64,000 nt of DNA from Sphingosinithalassobacter tenebrarum (GCF_011057975.1 NZ_CP049109.1:2821001-2885000); one strand, 5' to 3'. Counted from the stretch's first letter, positions 36,338-45,671 are shown. The notes: a model not told the origin generated them from the sequence alone. Made by a program: numbers and translations.

Positions 36338-36885
36338 TACTTCGTGCCTTCCAATGCCTTGCCGAAAAATTCGGCGCTGAAATCGCCGGTGGTACGGCCA
36401 GTGAAGTGCCCCGCGCTGAACGGCGCGCCCATCAGCCCTTCGCTGAAATCGGCGGCCTGGCCGATATCCTGGCTCCAGTCGTAGAGCATCGTCCGCGCAG
36501 CGATCCGCCATTGCCCGTCGCGCTTTTCGAAGCTGTCGAGATAGCGCCCGCCCATCGCCAGGTCGCGATGCTCGGAGCCATAATCGACGCGGTGATAGGC
36601 GATGACATGGCTTTCGGCTTTCGCCGTATCGCCTTCGACCGCGATCAGCGTCTGGCCGATGAAATGCTGGGTGAGCAGCACGGCGGGCGAACCGGGCACG
36701 ATCCAGTCGAGATAGGCGTCAAGATCACCAGCGAAGATGCCGTAATCCATCGCCGCGCCGGGCCAGTATGCGGTCTTCAGCAAGTCGCGGTCACGCCGAT
36801 CCTCGCCGCGCGCCACGCGCGCGACGCAATCGCGGATCATTTCGCGGGCGTGAATCGCCTCGAGTTCCTGCGGTTCCAGCGCCAT
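36337..36885 (-). CDS. NTF2/SnoaL-like protein, possible oxygenase small subunit (copy 1)
   Basis: A 182-residue NTF2-like protein with REMIRDCVARVARGEDRRD in the first helices and GGRYLDSFEKRDGQWRIAARTMLYDW in the sheet (about residue 112, quoted by block). It is clearly paralogous to the next gene. The ATG at 36885 has GAGAGAT before it; an upstream in-frame start adds a basic leader overlapping the previous gene. It lies 13 bases after the crotonase stop within the leftward unit. Confidence 0.78.
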   Translation of the reverse strand: MALEPQELEAIHAREMIRDCVARVARGEDRRDRDLLKTAYWPGAAMDYGIFAGDLDAYLDWIVPGSPAVLLTQHFIGQTLIAVEGDTAKAESHVIAYHRVDYGSEHRDLAMGGRYLDSFEKRDGQWRIAARTMLYDWSQDIGQAADFSEGLMGAPFSAGHFTGRTTGDFSAEFFGKALEGTK

Positions 36886-36898
36886 ATCTCTCACACTT

Positions 36899-37666
36899 TC
36901 ATTCGCCCTTCCATTCGGGCTTTCTTTTCTCGGCGAAGGCGCGCGGGCCTTCCTGCGCATCGGCACTGTTATACGTCAGCTCATGCGCGGCGCGTGCGGC
37001 CTGAAGGGCCGCGGCACGCCCCATTTCGGTCGCCAGCATAACAGTCTCGCGCCCCGCTTTGACAGAGAGCGGCGCGCCTTCGAGCACATCCTTCGCCAGC
37101 GCGATGGCCTCTTCCATCAGATTTGCGGGCTCGGCGATGCGGTTCACCAGCCCGATTTCATAGGCGCGCTGCGCGGTGATCGGTTTGCCGGTCAGGATGA
37201 TCTCCATCATGATACGCTGCGGGATCATGTGGATGAGCGGCGCCGCCCAAGGCGACCCGCGCCCGACCTTCACTTCGGTGATCGCGAAGCGCGCGCTGCT
37301 GCTCGCGACGCACAAGTCGCATGCCTGCGCGATCATCCAGCCGCCCGCGAACGCGACGCCGTTGACCGCCGCGATGGTCGGCTTGGACAGCTCGATACTG
37401 TCATAGGGCAGCGGGAAGAAATCGCGCGGGGGCACCTTCATGCCGGTATCGACCATCTCCTTCAGATCGCCGCCCGCACAGAAGGCCTTTTCCCCCGATC
37501 CGGTGAGGATGGCGATGCGCAGGGCGTCGTCCTTCTCGAACCGCTCCCACGCGGCGCGCAGACCCTCGCGCACTTCCTTGCTCAGCGCATTGCGCTGATC
37601 GGGGCGGTTGATCGTTAGGATTGCGATGCCGTCGTCGCGGGCATCGAACAGGACTGCGTCACTCAT
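36899..37666 (-). CDS. enoyl-CoA hydratase/isomerase family protein
   Basis: A 255-residue crotonase with ILTINRPDQRNALSKEV near residue 15, the oxyanion-hole segment FCAGGDLKEMV near residue 62 and NGVAFAGGWMIAQACD near residue 97. FAITEVKVG near residue 128 keeps a Glu at the second catalytic position, but the first catalytic Glu position is hydrophobic. This pattern fits isomerases or specialised hydratases better than classical crotonase. It probably acts on the product of the acyl-CoA dehydrogenase at 40177 in the same unit. Confidence 0.88.
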   Translation of the reverse strand: MSDAVLFDARDDGIAILTINRPDQRNALSKEVREGLRAAWERFEKDDALRIAILTGSGEKAFCAGGDLKEMVDTGMKVPPRDFFPLPYDSIELSKPTIAAVNGVAFAGGWMIAQACDLCVASSSARFAITEVKVGRGSPWAAPLIHMIPQRIMMEIILTGKPITAQRAYEIGLVNRIAEPANLMEEAIALAKDVLEGAPLSVKAGRETVMLATEMGRAAALQAARAAHELTYNSADAQEGPRAFAEKRKPEWKGE

Positions 37667-37689
37667 GGGCTGACCTCGGGAATTTGATT

Positions 37690-37849
37690 TTCACGCAAAG
37701 GCGCAAAGGCGCGAAGCGAAGGAAGAAGGCTTCCAATTGCGCCGAAGGCGCTCTCATTTCCAGCTCCCGCGAACGCTGCACCAATGAAGGGAAAGAGCGG
37801 CTGCGCCGCGTCTGTTCTTCCTTCTTCGCGCCTTTGCGCCTTCGCGTGA
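37690..37849. repeat. palindromic intergenic repeat, family D
   Basis: TCACGCAAAGGCGCAAAGGC and its reverse-complementary partner (GCGCCTTTGCGCCTTCGCGTGA, in part) form long arms around about 95 bases. Each arm is itself a degenerate tandem of GGCGCAAA units. A single-arm relative is seen at about 61079-61107. It lies inside the leftward unit between the class I CoA-transferase and crotonase genes. Confidence 0.72.
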
Positions 37850-37856
37850 GTCATTC

Positions 37857-39128
37857 TCAAAAACCCCTCCGCGCGATTTCGAACGCGGCCTTATCGAGTT
37901 CCTCGCGGAAATCGGGATGGGCGATCGCCACCATGCGTTTCGCGCGCTCGGTCAGCGTCTGGCCCTTCAGTTCCGCAGCGCCGAACTCGGTGACGATCAC
38001 GTCGACATCGGTCCGCGCCGTCGTCACCGGACCCGAAAGCGCCGGGACAATCCGGCTGAGGCTCCCGCGCTTCGCCGTCGCGGGCAAGGCGATGATCGAA
38101 TGCCCGCCGGGCGAACGCGCGCCTGCCCGCACGAAATCGACTTGCCCGCCGGTACCGCCCAGATAAGCCGGGCCGCTCGCCTCGGCATTGACCTGCCCCG
38201 TCAGATCGACTTCGAGCGCCGAATTGAGCGTCACCAGCTTTTCGAGCTGCGCCAGCACGGCGGCGTCATGGGTGTAACTGGTCGCACACATCCGCATCGC
38301 CGGATTGTTGTGCGCCCAGTCATACAGCCGCTGCGTCCCGATCAGCGCGCCGTTGATCGACACGCCGGTATCGATTTTCTTGCGTGCGTTGGTGATCACG
38401 CCGGCCTCGACCAGGTCGACCAGCCCGTCGCCGAGCATCCCCGAATGGACGCCCAGATCCTTGCGATCGGCCAGCAGCCGCAACACCGCGTCGGGCACTG
38501 CGCCGACGCCGGTCTGCAGCACCGACCCATCCTCGACATAGGCGGCGACATGGCGCGCAATCGCTTCGTCGGTCTCGCCGATCGCGGCGGCCTTCACTTC
38601 CACCGGCGGGCGCGAAACATGAATGGCGACGTCGATTTCCGACGCGGCGATGCGCTCGCCCTGGCTGAACGGCACGCGATCATTGACTTCTGCGATCACC
38701 ACCCGCGCCTTGTCGACCATTGCGCGCGCATAGTCGCTGATCAGGCCGAAGCTGTGATTGCCGTTGGCGTCCGCCGGGCTCACCTGTACGAAGGCGACGT
38801 CGCAGCCGATAAGGCCCTGCGCGATCATCGGCCCGACCTGGCTGACGTGACACGGGATCACCGCCAGCTTGTTGACCTTGGTCAGCGAGCGCAGCGTCCC
38901 GATCGCGCCCATGCTCGACAGGGCGATGCGATCTGCCACGTCTTCGGTCAGCAGCCCCGAAAAGCTGGTCGCGGCAAAGGCGGAAAGCCCGCCGATCCCC
39001 TCGGCCTGCGCGATCAGCGTCTCGATCAGCGTCGTCGGCTCGCCGCACGCCTGCCCCCAGACCACGGCATCCCCGGCCTTGAGGTATTGGCTCAGGTCGA
39101 GCGCGGCAGGATCGACGGTAACGGTCAT
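37857..39128 (-). CDS. acetyl-CoA hydrolase/transferase family (class I) CoA-transferase
   Basis: A 423-residue protein of the acetyl-CoA hydrolase/4-hydroxybutyrate CoA-transferase type. LNSALEVDLTGQVNAEASG near residue 302 carries the probable catalytic Glu that forms the glutamyl-CoA intermediate. GGTGGQVDFVRAG follows in the CoA-binding C-terminal domain. It moves CoA between carboxylic acids. Its ATG overlaps the stop of the CitE-like lyase gene (ATGA), a close coupling that suggests successive steps. Confidence 0.87.
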   Translation of the reverse strand: MTVTVDPAALDLSQYLKAGDAVVWGQACGEPTTLIETLIAQAEGIGGLSAFAATSFSGLLTEDVADRIALSSMGAIGTLRSLTKVNKLAVIPCHVSQVGPMIAQGLIGCDVAFVQVSPADANGNHSFGLISDYARAMVDKARVVIAEVNDRVPFSQGERIAASEIDVAIHVSRPPVEVKAAAIGETDEAIARHVAAYVEDGSVLQTGVGAVPDAVLRLLADRKDLGVHSGMLGDGLVDLVEAGVITNARKKIDTGVSINGALIGTQRLYDWAHNNPAMRMCATSYTHDAAVLAQLEKLVTLNSALEVDLTGQVNAEASGPAYLGGTGGQVDFVRAGARSPGGHSIIALPATAKRGSLSRIVPALSGPVTTARTDVDVIVTEFGAAELKGQTLTERAKRMVAIAHPDFREELDKAAFEIARRGF

Positions 39129-40009
39129 TTGCCCGCCAGCGCCAGAAGCTGCTGCGCGCGCGCCAGCCAGGGCCGGTCGACCATCCCGCCCTTATATCCG
39201 ATCGCACCGACTCCCGGATTGGCGGCGAACAGCGCGACGATTTCCTCGGCCTGTTCGATTTCCTCGGCCGTCGGCATGAAGGCGTCGTTGATCACCGCCA
39301 CCTGCGCCGGGTGGATGGCGAGCATGCCGCGATAGCCGTCGCGGCGCACCTTGGTCGCGCGCGCCTTGAGCGTTTCGAGGTCGCGGAAATCGGCCTGGAT
39401 CGTCTCGATCGCCGCGACATTGGCAGTCGCCGCGCCGAGCAGGCACAGGCTGCGCGCCAGTTCATAGGTGAAGCCATAGCTGCCGTCGGGATTTCGGTTC
39501 TCGCTCGCGCCGATCGAATCCGCCAGATCCTCCGCGCCCCAGCTCATCGCGACGAGCCGCGGCGCGCCGGCATAGTCGCCGGTGGTGAACATCGCCTCGG
39601 CCGCTTCGGTGACGAGCGCGAGCACCTTGGTCGATCCCAGCTCGATCCCCGCGGAGGCTTCGAGCGCGGAGAGATAATGGTCGAGCAGCTCGACATCGGC
39701 CCGACCGCGCGCCTTGGGCAGCATGATCCCGCCCGGACGCCCCGGCATCACAGCGGCAAGGTCGCCGAGCGCATAGGGCGTGTCGACCGGATTGATCCGC
39801 ACCCACAGCCGCTCATGCCCCTCGACGGTGCTGTCCAGAAAGTCGCGCACCATCTTGCGCGCCTTGGGCTTTTCGTCGGGCGACACTGCGTCTTCCAGAT
39901 CGAAGATAGCGATATCGGCGTCGCTCGCGGCGGCCTTTTCCATCTTCCGTTCGCTGTCGCCCGGCGCGAACAGCCAGGAACGCATCTTGAGCGCGGTGCC
40001 TTGGGTCAT
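39125..40009 (-). CDS. HpcH/HpaI (CitE-like) CoA-ester lyase
   Basis: A 294-residue CitE-like TIM-barrel lyase. RSWLFAPGDSERKMEKA near the start holds the conserved Arg, with DIAIFDLEDAV near residue 33 and WVRINPVDTP near residue 69. LVAMSWGAEDLADSIGA near residue 152 carries further active-site acids. The family cleaves or forms C-C bonds in malyl-, citramalyl- and related CoA esters using Mg2+. It lies within the leftward unit between the acyl-CoA dehydrogenase and CoA-transferase genes, suggesting release of a short CoA ester late in the pathway. Confidence 0.88.
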   Translation of the reverse strand: MTQGTALKMRSWLFAPGDSERKMEKAAASDADIAIFDLEDAVSPDEKPKARKMVRDFLDSTVEGHERLWVRINPVDTPYALGDLAAVMPGRPGGIMLPKARGRADVELLDHYLSALEASAGIELGSTKVLALVTEAAEAMFTTGDYAGAPRLVAMSWGAEDLADSIGASENRNPDGSYGFTYELARSLCLLGAATANVAAIETIQADFRDLETLKARATKVRRDGYRGMLAIHPAQVAVINDAFMPTAEEIEQAEEIVALFAANPGVGAIGYKGGMVDRPWLARAQQLLALAGK

Positions 40010-40034
40010 TGCGACATCTCTCTTTCAATCAATT

Positions 40035-40148
40035 CGTCATGCTGAACTTGTTTCAGCATCCACCGTGCCACAAGCCAAGTCCGTGCGAGCGGAGAAGTGG
40101 ACCCTGAAACAAGCCTGTCCTGAGCCTGTCGAAGGGTTCAGGGTGACG
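40035..40148. repeat. palindromic intergenic repeat, family A with extended right arm
   Basis: The left arm is TGCTGAACTTGTTTCAGCA. The right arm CCTGAAACAAG is interrupted by CCTGTCCTGAGCCTGTCGAAG before GGTTCAGGGTGACGG, an insert shared with the composite repeat near 17000. It lies inside the leftward unit, between the acyl-CoA dehydrogenase and CitE-like genes. Confidence 0.78.
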
Positions 40149-40176
40149 GTAGTGCTGGGCGCAGGCGCCCCGCACC

Positions 40177-41343
40177 TCAATACGACTTCGGCAGGTCCAG
40201 CACCTTCTCGGCGAGGAAGTTGAGGATCATGTGCGGGCTGACCGGCGCGGTGCGCGGGATCAGCACTTCGCGCAGATAGCGCTCGACATGATATTCCTGC
40301 GCATAGCCCATCCCGCCCAGCGTCAGCATCGCGGTGTGGCACGCCTCGAACGCGAACTCGCCGGCGAGATATTTCGCGGCATTCGCCTCGACTCCGCAAT
40401 CCAGCCCCTGATCGAAAAGCGTCGCCGCCTTCATCGTCATCAGGTTCGCCGCCTCGAGCTGCGCCCAGCATTTCGCGAGCGGATGCTGAATCCCCTGATT
40501 CTGCCCGATCGGCCGATCGAAGACGATGCGCTCCTTGGCATATTGCGCCGCCTTGCGGATCGCCGCGCGGCCGAGACCGATAGCCTCCGCGGCGAGCAGC
40601 GCGCGTTCGGGGTTGAGGCCGTGCAGGATCATCTTGAACCCCTGCCCTTCCTCGCCGATCCGGTCCTCTTCGGGGATCCACAGATCCTCGATGAACAGCA
40701 TGTTCGAATCGATCGCGTGGCGGCCCATCTTGTGGATCAGCTTCACATCGATCTTGCTGCGGTCGAGATCGGTGTAGAAGAGCGACAGCCCCTCGGTCTT
40801 GCGCTTCACCTGATCAAGCGGCGTGGTGCGCGCGAGCAGCAGCATCTTGTTCGCCACCTGCGCGGTGGAAATCCAGATCTTGTCGCCATTGACCAGATAG
40901 CCACCGTCCTTCTTCTCGGCGCGGCATTTGAGCTGGGTGGTGTTGAGCCCCGCATTGGGCTCGGTGACCGCGAAACACGCCTTGTCGGTGCCCGCGACGA
41001 TGTTGGGGATCGATCGCTTGCGCTGTTCCTCGGTGCCGAACAGGATGATCGGCTGCAGCCCGAAGATGTTGATGTGCACCGAGGAGGCGCCGGTCATCCC
41101 CGCGCCCGATTCCGCGATCGCCTGCATCATGATGCAGGCTTCGGTAATGCCGAGCCCCGAGCCGCCATAGGCCTCCGGCATGGCGATGCCGAGCCAGCCC
41201 GCATCCGCGAGCGAGCGATAGAAATCCTCGGGGAATTCCCCCGAATGATCGCGTTCGAGCCAATATTCGTCGGGGAACTGCTCGCAATGCTTCAGGATCG
41301 CATCGCGAACATTTTGCTGAATCTCCGAATAAGCGAAATCCAC
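40177..41343 (-). CDS. acyl-CoA dehydrogenase family protein lacking the canonical C-terminal Glu
   Basis: A 388-residue acyl-CoA dehydrogenase with CFAVTEPNAGLNTTQ near residue 141 (FAD contact), DKIWISTAQVANKM and FDRPIGQNQGIQHPLAK near residue 275. Where most members have YEGTSE, this protein has TAPVSPHMI, placing Pro367 at the usual catalytic Glu position. A base elsewhere, as in isovaleryl-CoA dehydrogenase, or a different reaction is therefore needed. It is the first gene of the nine-gene leftward unit; upstream lies a family B repeat and the divergent CaiB gene. Confidence 0.88.
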   Translation of the reverse strand: MDFAYSEIQQNVRDAILKHCEQFPDEYWLERDHSGEFPEDFYRSLADAGWLGIAMPEAYGGSGLGITEACIMMQAIAESGAGMTGASSVHINIFGLQPIILFGTEEQRKRSIPNIVAGTDKACFAVTEPNAGLNTTQLKCRAEKKDGGYLVNGDKIWISTAQVANKMLLLARTTPLDQVKRKTEGLSLFYTDLDRSKIDVKLIHKMGRHAIDSNMLFIEDLWIPEEDRIGEEGQGFKMILHGLNPERALLAAEAIGLGRAAIRKAAQYAKERIVFDRPIGQNQGIQHPLAKCWAQLEAANLMTMKAATLFDQGLDCGVEANAAKYLAGEFAFEACHTAMLTLGGMGYAQEYHVERYLREVLIPRTAPVSPHMILNFLAEKVLDLPKSY

Positions 41344-41516
41344 GGTTTTACGGGCCTCTCTGCGGCTGAAACTGGCCGGTCGGGTAGCAGCCGCTCACCG
41401 GGGCGACAACGCGCCCCATGACAGATATCGAACAGGCGAACGGCTCGCATGGTGACAGGACGGTGCGCGCTGGCATAGGTCACGCGAAACGGATCATAAG
41501 GATAGTGACCATCCCG

Positions 41517-41657
41517 TTCCTCCCCCGGAGGGGGAGGGGAACCAAGGCGCGCAGCGGCTTGGTGGAGGGGTAGTCGCCACAAGCGACACCGCTCGCGGCG
41601 GGCTACCCCTCCACCACCGCCTTCGGCGGCGGTCCCCCTCCCCCTCCGGGGGAGGAA
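41517..41657. repeat. palindromic intergenic repeat, family B
   Basis: It has outer arms TTCCTCCCCCGGAGGGGGAG and CCCCCTCCGGGGGAGGAA and inner arms GTGGAGGGGTAG and CTACCCCTCCAC, giving a 141-base nested cruciform. It occupies the middle of the 337-base gap between the divergent acyl-CoA dehydrogenase and CaiB genes. The remaining parts of that gap should hold the two promoters, but I could not identify clear -35/-10 boxes there. Confidence 0.82.
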
Positions 41658-41680
41658 TGATATTGGAGTAAGTGAATAGA

Positions 41681-42853
41681 ATGACGGATGCAGGCGCCAA
41701 GCAGGGACCGATGGCGGGGATGCGGGTCATCGACCTGACCGCAATGGTGATGGGGCCCTATGCCACGCAGATCATGGCCGACATGGGCGCCGACGTGATC
41801 AAGGTGGAGCCGCCCGCGGGCGACGCAACGCGCCTGATCTCTGTCGGTCCCGATGCCGAACTGGGCGGTGTCTTCGTCAACTGCAATCGCGGCAAGCGCA
41901 GCATCGCGCTCGATCTGGCGAGCGAGGAGGGCAAGGCGGTGCTGCGCAAGCTGATCGCCACCGCCGACGTGTTCATCCACTCAATGCGCGCCAAGGCGAT
42001 CGCCAGGCTCGGCTTCGACTACGAATCCGTGAAGGCGATCCGGCCCGACATCGTCTACACCAATTGCTACGGCTATGGCCGCCGCGGCCCCTATGCCGAC
42101 AAACCCGCCTATGACGACACGATCCAGGCCGAATGCGGGCTTGTTGGCGTGCAGGCGCTGCTCAATGGCGAACCCGGCTTCGTCGGCACGATCATGGCGG
42201 ACAAGATCGCCGGCATGACCGCGCTCTATGCCACCAGCATGGCGCTGCTCCATCGCGCGCGCACCGGCGAGGGGCAGGAAGTCGAAATCGGCATGTTCGA
42301 GACGATGGCCGCCTTCATGCTGGTCGAGCATGCCAATGGCACGATCTTCGATCCGCCGCTCGGCGAAGCGCATTATCCGCGCGCCGTCTCGCGCAACCGC
42401 CGCCCGTACAAGACCAAGGACGGCTATATCGCCGCGCTCGTCTATAACGACAAACACTGGAACGCCTTTGTCGGCGCGGTGCGGCCCGACTGGGCGACGC
42501 CCGAAATGGCGACACTCGGCCAGCGCGCCAAGCAGATCGATCATATCTATACCAAGCTCGGCGAGACTTTCCTGGAGCGGACCACCGCCGAATGGCTCGA
42601 ACTGCTCGAAAGCCTTCACGTCCCGGCAGCACCGATCCGCACGACCGACGAATTGCTGCACGATCCGCATCTGGAGGCCACCGGCTTCTTCGAAGAAGTC
42701 GATTCCTCCTATGGCAAGCTGCGCTTTCCGGGCGTTCCGACCTGGTTCTCGCAATCGCCCGCCGCCGTCGCCGGTCCGACGCCTCGGCTCGGCGAGCATG
42801 GCGCCGAAATTCTGGACGAACTCGGCATTTCCGATACATCCGACGTCGCCTGA
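41681..42853 (+). CDS. CaiB/BaiF-type (class III) CoA-transferase
   Basis: A 390-residue class III CoA-transferase: MAGMRVIDLTAMVMGPYATQ, then MGADVIKVEPPAGD near residue 44 and FVNCNRGKRSIALDL near residue 66. The probable catalytic Asp is in IMADKIAGMTA near residue 172, followed by TGEGQEVEIGMFE. The ATG at 41681 is preferred to GTG at 41672 because TTGGAG sits at proper spacing only for the former. It leads a rightward unit with an MFS carrier, a Rieske oxygenase and a MaoC-like protein. Confidence 0.9.
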   Translation: MTDAGAKQGPMAGMRVIDLTAMVMGPYATQIMADMGADVIKVEPPAGDATRLISVGPDAELGGVFVNCNRGKRSIALDLASEEGKAVLRKLIATADVFIHSMRAKAIARLGFDYESVKAIRPDIVYTNCYGYGRRGPYADKPAYDDTIQAECGLVGVQALLNGEPGFVGTIMADKIAGMTALYATSMALLHRARTGEGQEVEIGMFETMAAFMLVEHANGTIFDPPLGEAHYPRAVSRNRRPYKTKDGYIAALVYNDKHWNAFVGAVRPDWATPEMATLGQRAKQIDHIYTKLGETFLERTTAEWLELLESLHVPAAPIRTTDELLHDPHLEATGFFEEVDSSYGKLRFPGVPTWFSQSPAAVAGPTPRLGEHGAEILDELGISDTSDVA

Positions 42854-42918
42854 TCAAAGCGCGAAGACGCGCCGGGGCGACCAGGCACGGAGCGCGACGC
42901 TCCAAGAGGGAGAGAGAC

Positions 42919-44160
42919 ATGACCGCAGCCCGATCCGGCGCGATCACCGAATGGCGAAGCTATCCGATGCTGCCGATCGCCGCGGCGCTCGGCTATGCGA
43001 CCAGCGTCATCCATATCTATGGCCTCGGCCCCTATATCGCGCCGATCAGCGAAACCTTCGGCTGGAGCCGCACCCAGACGACGGTCGGCCTGACGCTGGC
43101 GACATTGATCCAGGCGGTGTTCTCCATCCCGCTCGGCATGGCGCTCGACCGGATAGGGCCGCGCAATTTCGGCGTGATCGGGATGGTGCTGACGCTCGGC
43201 GCATTCGCGCTGCTGGGTACGGCAACCGGCGGCACGGGCAACTGGCTGCTGCTCTGGACGATCATGTCGCTTGCAACATTGCCGGTTCAGGCCACGGTAT
43301 GGACCAGCGCGGTCGCCAGCCGGTTCGAAGCCTCTCGCGGGCTTGCCTTCGCGATCACGCTCTGCGGCGCCTCGGTCGCCGCTGCGCTCTTTCCCTGGCT
43401 GGGCACCACGCTGATCGACAGCTGGGGCTGGCAGACCGCAATGGCGATCCAGGCGGCGATCTGGGGTGCAATCGCCTTCCCCGTCATCTTCCTTTTCTTC
43501 CGCGGCGCGCATGACCGGACCCGCAGCGAAAAGGCGAGCGGCGCAAAGGTCGAACGCGATCTCGAAGGGATCGGCTTCGTCGAGGGGCTGCGATCATCCA
43601 TCTATGTCCGCCTGCTGGCCGCCAGCCTGCTCTTCACTTTCACCATCATCGCGCTGGTCGTGCATTTCGTGCCGATCCTCAACGATGCAGGGTTCGATCG
43701 ACAGGGTGCCGCCGGAATCGCGGCGCTGATCGGCATCTTCTCGATCGTCGGACGACTGGCCACCGGCTTCATGCTCGACAAGTTTCGCGGGTCGCTGGTT
43801 GGCGCGGTGGTCTTCCTGCTGCCCGTGCTGGGATGCCTGCTGCTGCTGACGATGGGCAGCCACTATGCCGGGGCGATGCTCGCCGGCGCGCTGATCGGCC
43901 TCACGCTGGGCGCTGAGATCGACGTGATCGTCTATCTCACCACGCGCCATTTCGGCCTCAAAAGCTTCGGCGCACTCTATGGCGGGCTGCTTGCGGCACT
44001 CTCGATCGGCACCGCCACCGGGCCGCTTGCCGCATCCTATGTCTTCGACAGTTTCGGCGACTATATGCCGTTCCTGTGGCTCACCATCGCATTCATGGTG
44101 GCCAGCAGCGCGGCACTGGCGACGCTGCCGACACCACGCTTCGGCATCGCCAAGCATTGA
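42919..44160 (+). CDS. MFS transporter, monocarboxylate-carrier-like
   Basis: A 413-residue 12-helix MFS carrier paralogous to the one at 29091. It shows GLGPYIAPISETFGWSRTQT near residue 33, PLGMALDRIGPRNFG near residue 68 and a QATVWTSAVASRFEASRG stretch near residue 125. It probably imports an organic acid across the inner membrane. The ATG at 42919 follows GAGGGAGAGAGAC and lies 65 bases after the CaiB stop, so co-transcription is likely. Confidence 0.87.
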   Translation: MTAARSGAITEWRSYPMLPIAAALGYATSVIHIYGLGPYIAPISETFGWSRTQTTVGLTLATLIQAVFSIPLGMALDRIGPRNFGVIGMVLTLGAFALLGTATGGTGNWLLLWTIMSLATLPVQATVWTSAVASRFEASRGLAFAITLCGASVAAALFPWLGTTLIDSWGWQTAMAIQAAIWGAIAFPVIFLFFRGAHDRTRSEKASGAKVERDLEGIGFVEGLRSSIYVRLLAASLLFTFTIIALVVHFVPILNDAGFDRQGAAGIAALIGIFSIVGRLATGFMLDKFRGSLVGAVVFLLPVLGCLLLLTMGSHYAGAMLAGALIGLTLGAEIDVIVYLTTRHFGLKSFGALYGGLLAALSIGTATGPLAASYVFDSFGDYMPFLWLTIAFMVASSAALATLPTPRFGIAKH

Positions 44161-44285
44161 GGCGGCGCGGCGCGCAATCGAAATAGCGATGGATCGCCTG
44201 TGCGAAGCGTGCGCTCTTGCGCCGCTTTCGCCAGCGCGTACCGTTGCGCAAAACTCGCAATCCCCCGAACCGACGAGGCAAAACC

Positions 44286-45671
44286 GTGGCAGAGGAAACC
44301 ATCCCGTTCGCAGTGACCGATCCCGAACGGATCCCGGCAAAGCGCTATTATGACGAGGAATTCTTCAAGCTCGAAAACGAGCGGCTGTGGCCGCACGTGT
44401 GGCAGATGGCCTGCCGGCTGGAGACCATTCCCAATGTCGGCGACTGGATCGAATATTCGATCCTCGGCAAGTCGGTCATCGTCGTCCGCGCCAAGGACGG
44501 GGTGAAGGCATATCACAACGCCTGCCGCCATCGCGGCGTCCCGCTCGCCGAAAGCGGCGGCCACGGCAACTGCAAGCGACAGGGTTTCATCTGCCCCTTC
44601 CACGGCTGGCGCTGGAATATGGAGGGCGAAAACACCTTCGTTTACGGCAGCCACATGTTCAGCGAGGACGTGCTCGACGCCGACGATCTTGCGCTGAAGG
44701 CCTGCCGCGTCGAAACCTGGGGCGGCTGCGCCTTCATCAATTTCGACGACGACGCGCCCGGCCTGCACGAAAGCCTCGGCCCGGTGCTCGACCGGCTCGA
44801 AGCGCACGGCATGAGCAAGCTCAAGTCGGAATGGTGGTATGCCACGGTGCTGCCCGCCAACTGGAAGGTCGCGATGGAAGCCTTCATGGAAGGCTACCAC
44901 GTGATGCGTACCCATCCGCAGCTGCAGCAGGCGGCGCCGATGCTGTACAATTCAATGTACGGCATGGACACCGGCGGGATCGGCGTACCGATCAATCCGA
45001 ACCTCGATGTAAAGGGCAATATCGAGGCGCAGATCAAGCATCTGGGCCTGCTTTCCGAAGGCATGGCCGGCATGGTCCACGCCAAGGAAGTCGCGATCGC
45101 GCAGCAGCTCACCGATGTCGAGCTGCCCGAGGATCCGCAACAGGCGATGATGCACTGGTTCGGCATCCTCAACCATCAGATCACCGAACAGCTGCGTGCC
45201 AGGGGCGAGGACGTTCCCGATCTCAACGCGGTCGCCCAGTCCGATCCGATCAATGCGGTCGAATTCCTTTTCCCGCATTATTTCCTGCTGCCGATGTTCA
45301 GCTCGATGTCGAGCTATCGCATCCGCCCGCTCGGCCCGGAAAGCTGCCTGTTCGAAATCTGGTCGCTCACCCATGTCGCCGAGGGCGAGGAACATGAGCC
45401 GCCGATGGAACCGACCGTGCTGCCCTATGACAGCCAGGATTTCCCGCCCATTCCGCGCCAGGATTATTCGAACATCCCGATCCAGCAGCAGGGCCTGCAC
45501 GCCGAAGGCTTCGATTTCATGCGCCTGTCGAAGGACATTGAAGGGCTGATCTCCAACTACAACCGGATCATCGACGGCTATCTGAAGGGAGTCGAACCGG
45601 GCAAGCTCGCCGCCGCGAACCAGATGCTCGGCGGCAATTTCGACGGCAAGATCCTCGACCTCGGATTCTGA
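44286..45671 (+). CDS. Rieske aromatic ring-hydroxylating oxygenase, alpha subunit (second)
   Basis: A 461-residue oxygenase component. Rieske ligands are Cys80/His82 (NACRHRG) and Cys103/His106 (CPFHGW). The mononuclear iron site is EAFMEGYHVMRTH with His205 and His210. The start is GTG at 44286 behind GACGAGGCAAAACC; no ATG fits the conserved N-terminus. It differs substantially in sequence from the alpha subunit at 34391, so the two probably act on different intermediates. No beta-subunit gene follows; the next gene is MaoC-like. Confidence 0.91.
   Translation: MAEETIPFAVTDPERIPAKRYYDEEFFKLENERLWPHVWQMACRLETIPNVGDWIEYSILGKSVIVVRAKDGVKAYHNACRHRGVPLAESGGHGNCKRQGFICPFHGWRWNMEGENTFVYGSHMFSEDVLDADDLALKACRVETWGGCAFINFDDDAPGLHESLGPVLDRLEAHGMSKLKSEWWYATVLPANWKVAMEAFMEGYHVMRTHPQLQQAAPMLYNSMYGMDTGGIGVPINPNLDVKGNIEAQIKHLGLLSEGMAGMVHAKEVAIAQQLTDVELPEDPQQAMMHWFGILNHQITEQLRARGEDVPDLNAVAQSDPINAVEFLFPHYFLLPMFSSMSSYRIRPLGPESCLFEIWSLTHVAEGEEHEPPMEPTVLPYDSQDFPPIPRQDYSNIPIQQQGLHAEGFDFMRLSKDIEGLISNYNRIIDGYLKGVEPGKLAAANQMLGGNFDGKILDLGF

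Noticed and set aside
41517..41657. Insertion sequence with terminal inverted repeats
   Set aside because: It is only 141 bases, with no transposase frame and no target duplication that I can see. It is better described as a palindromic repeat element.
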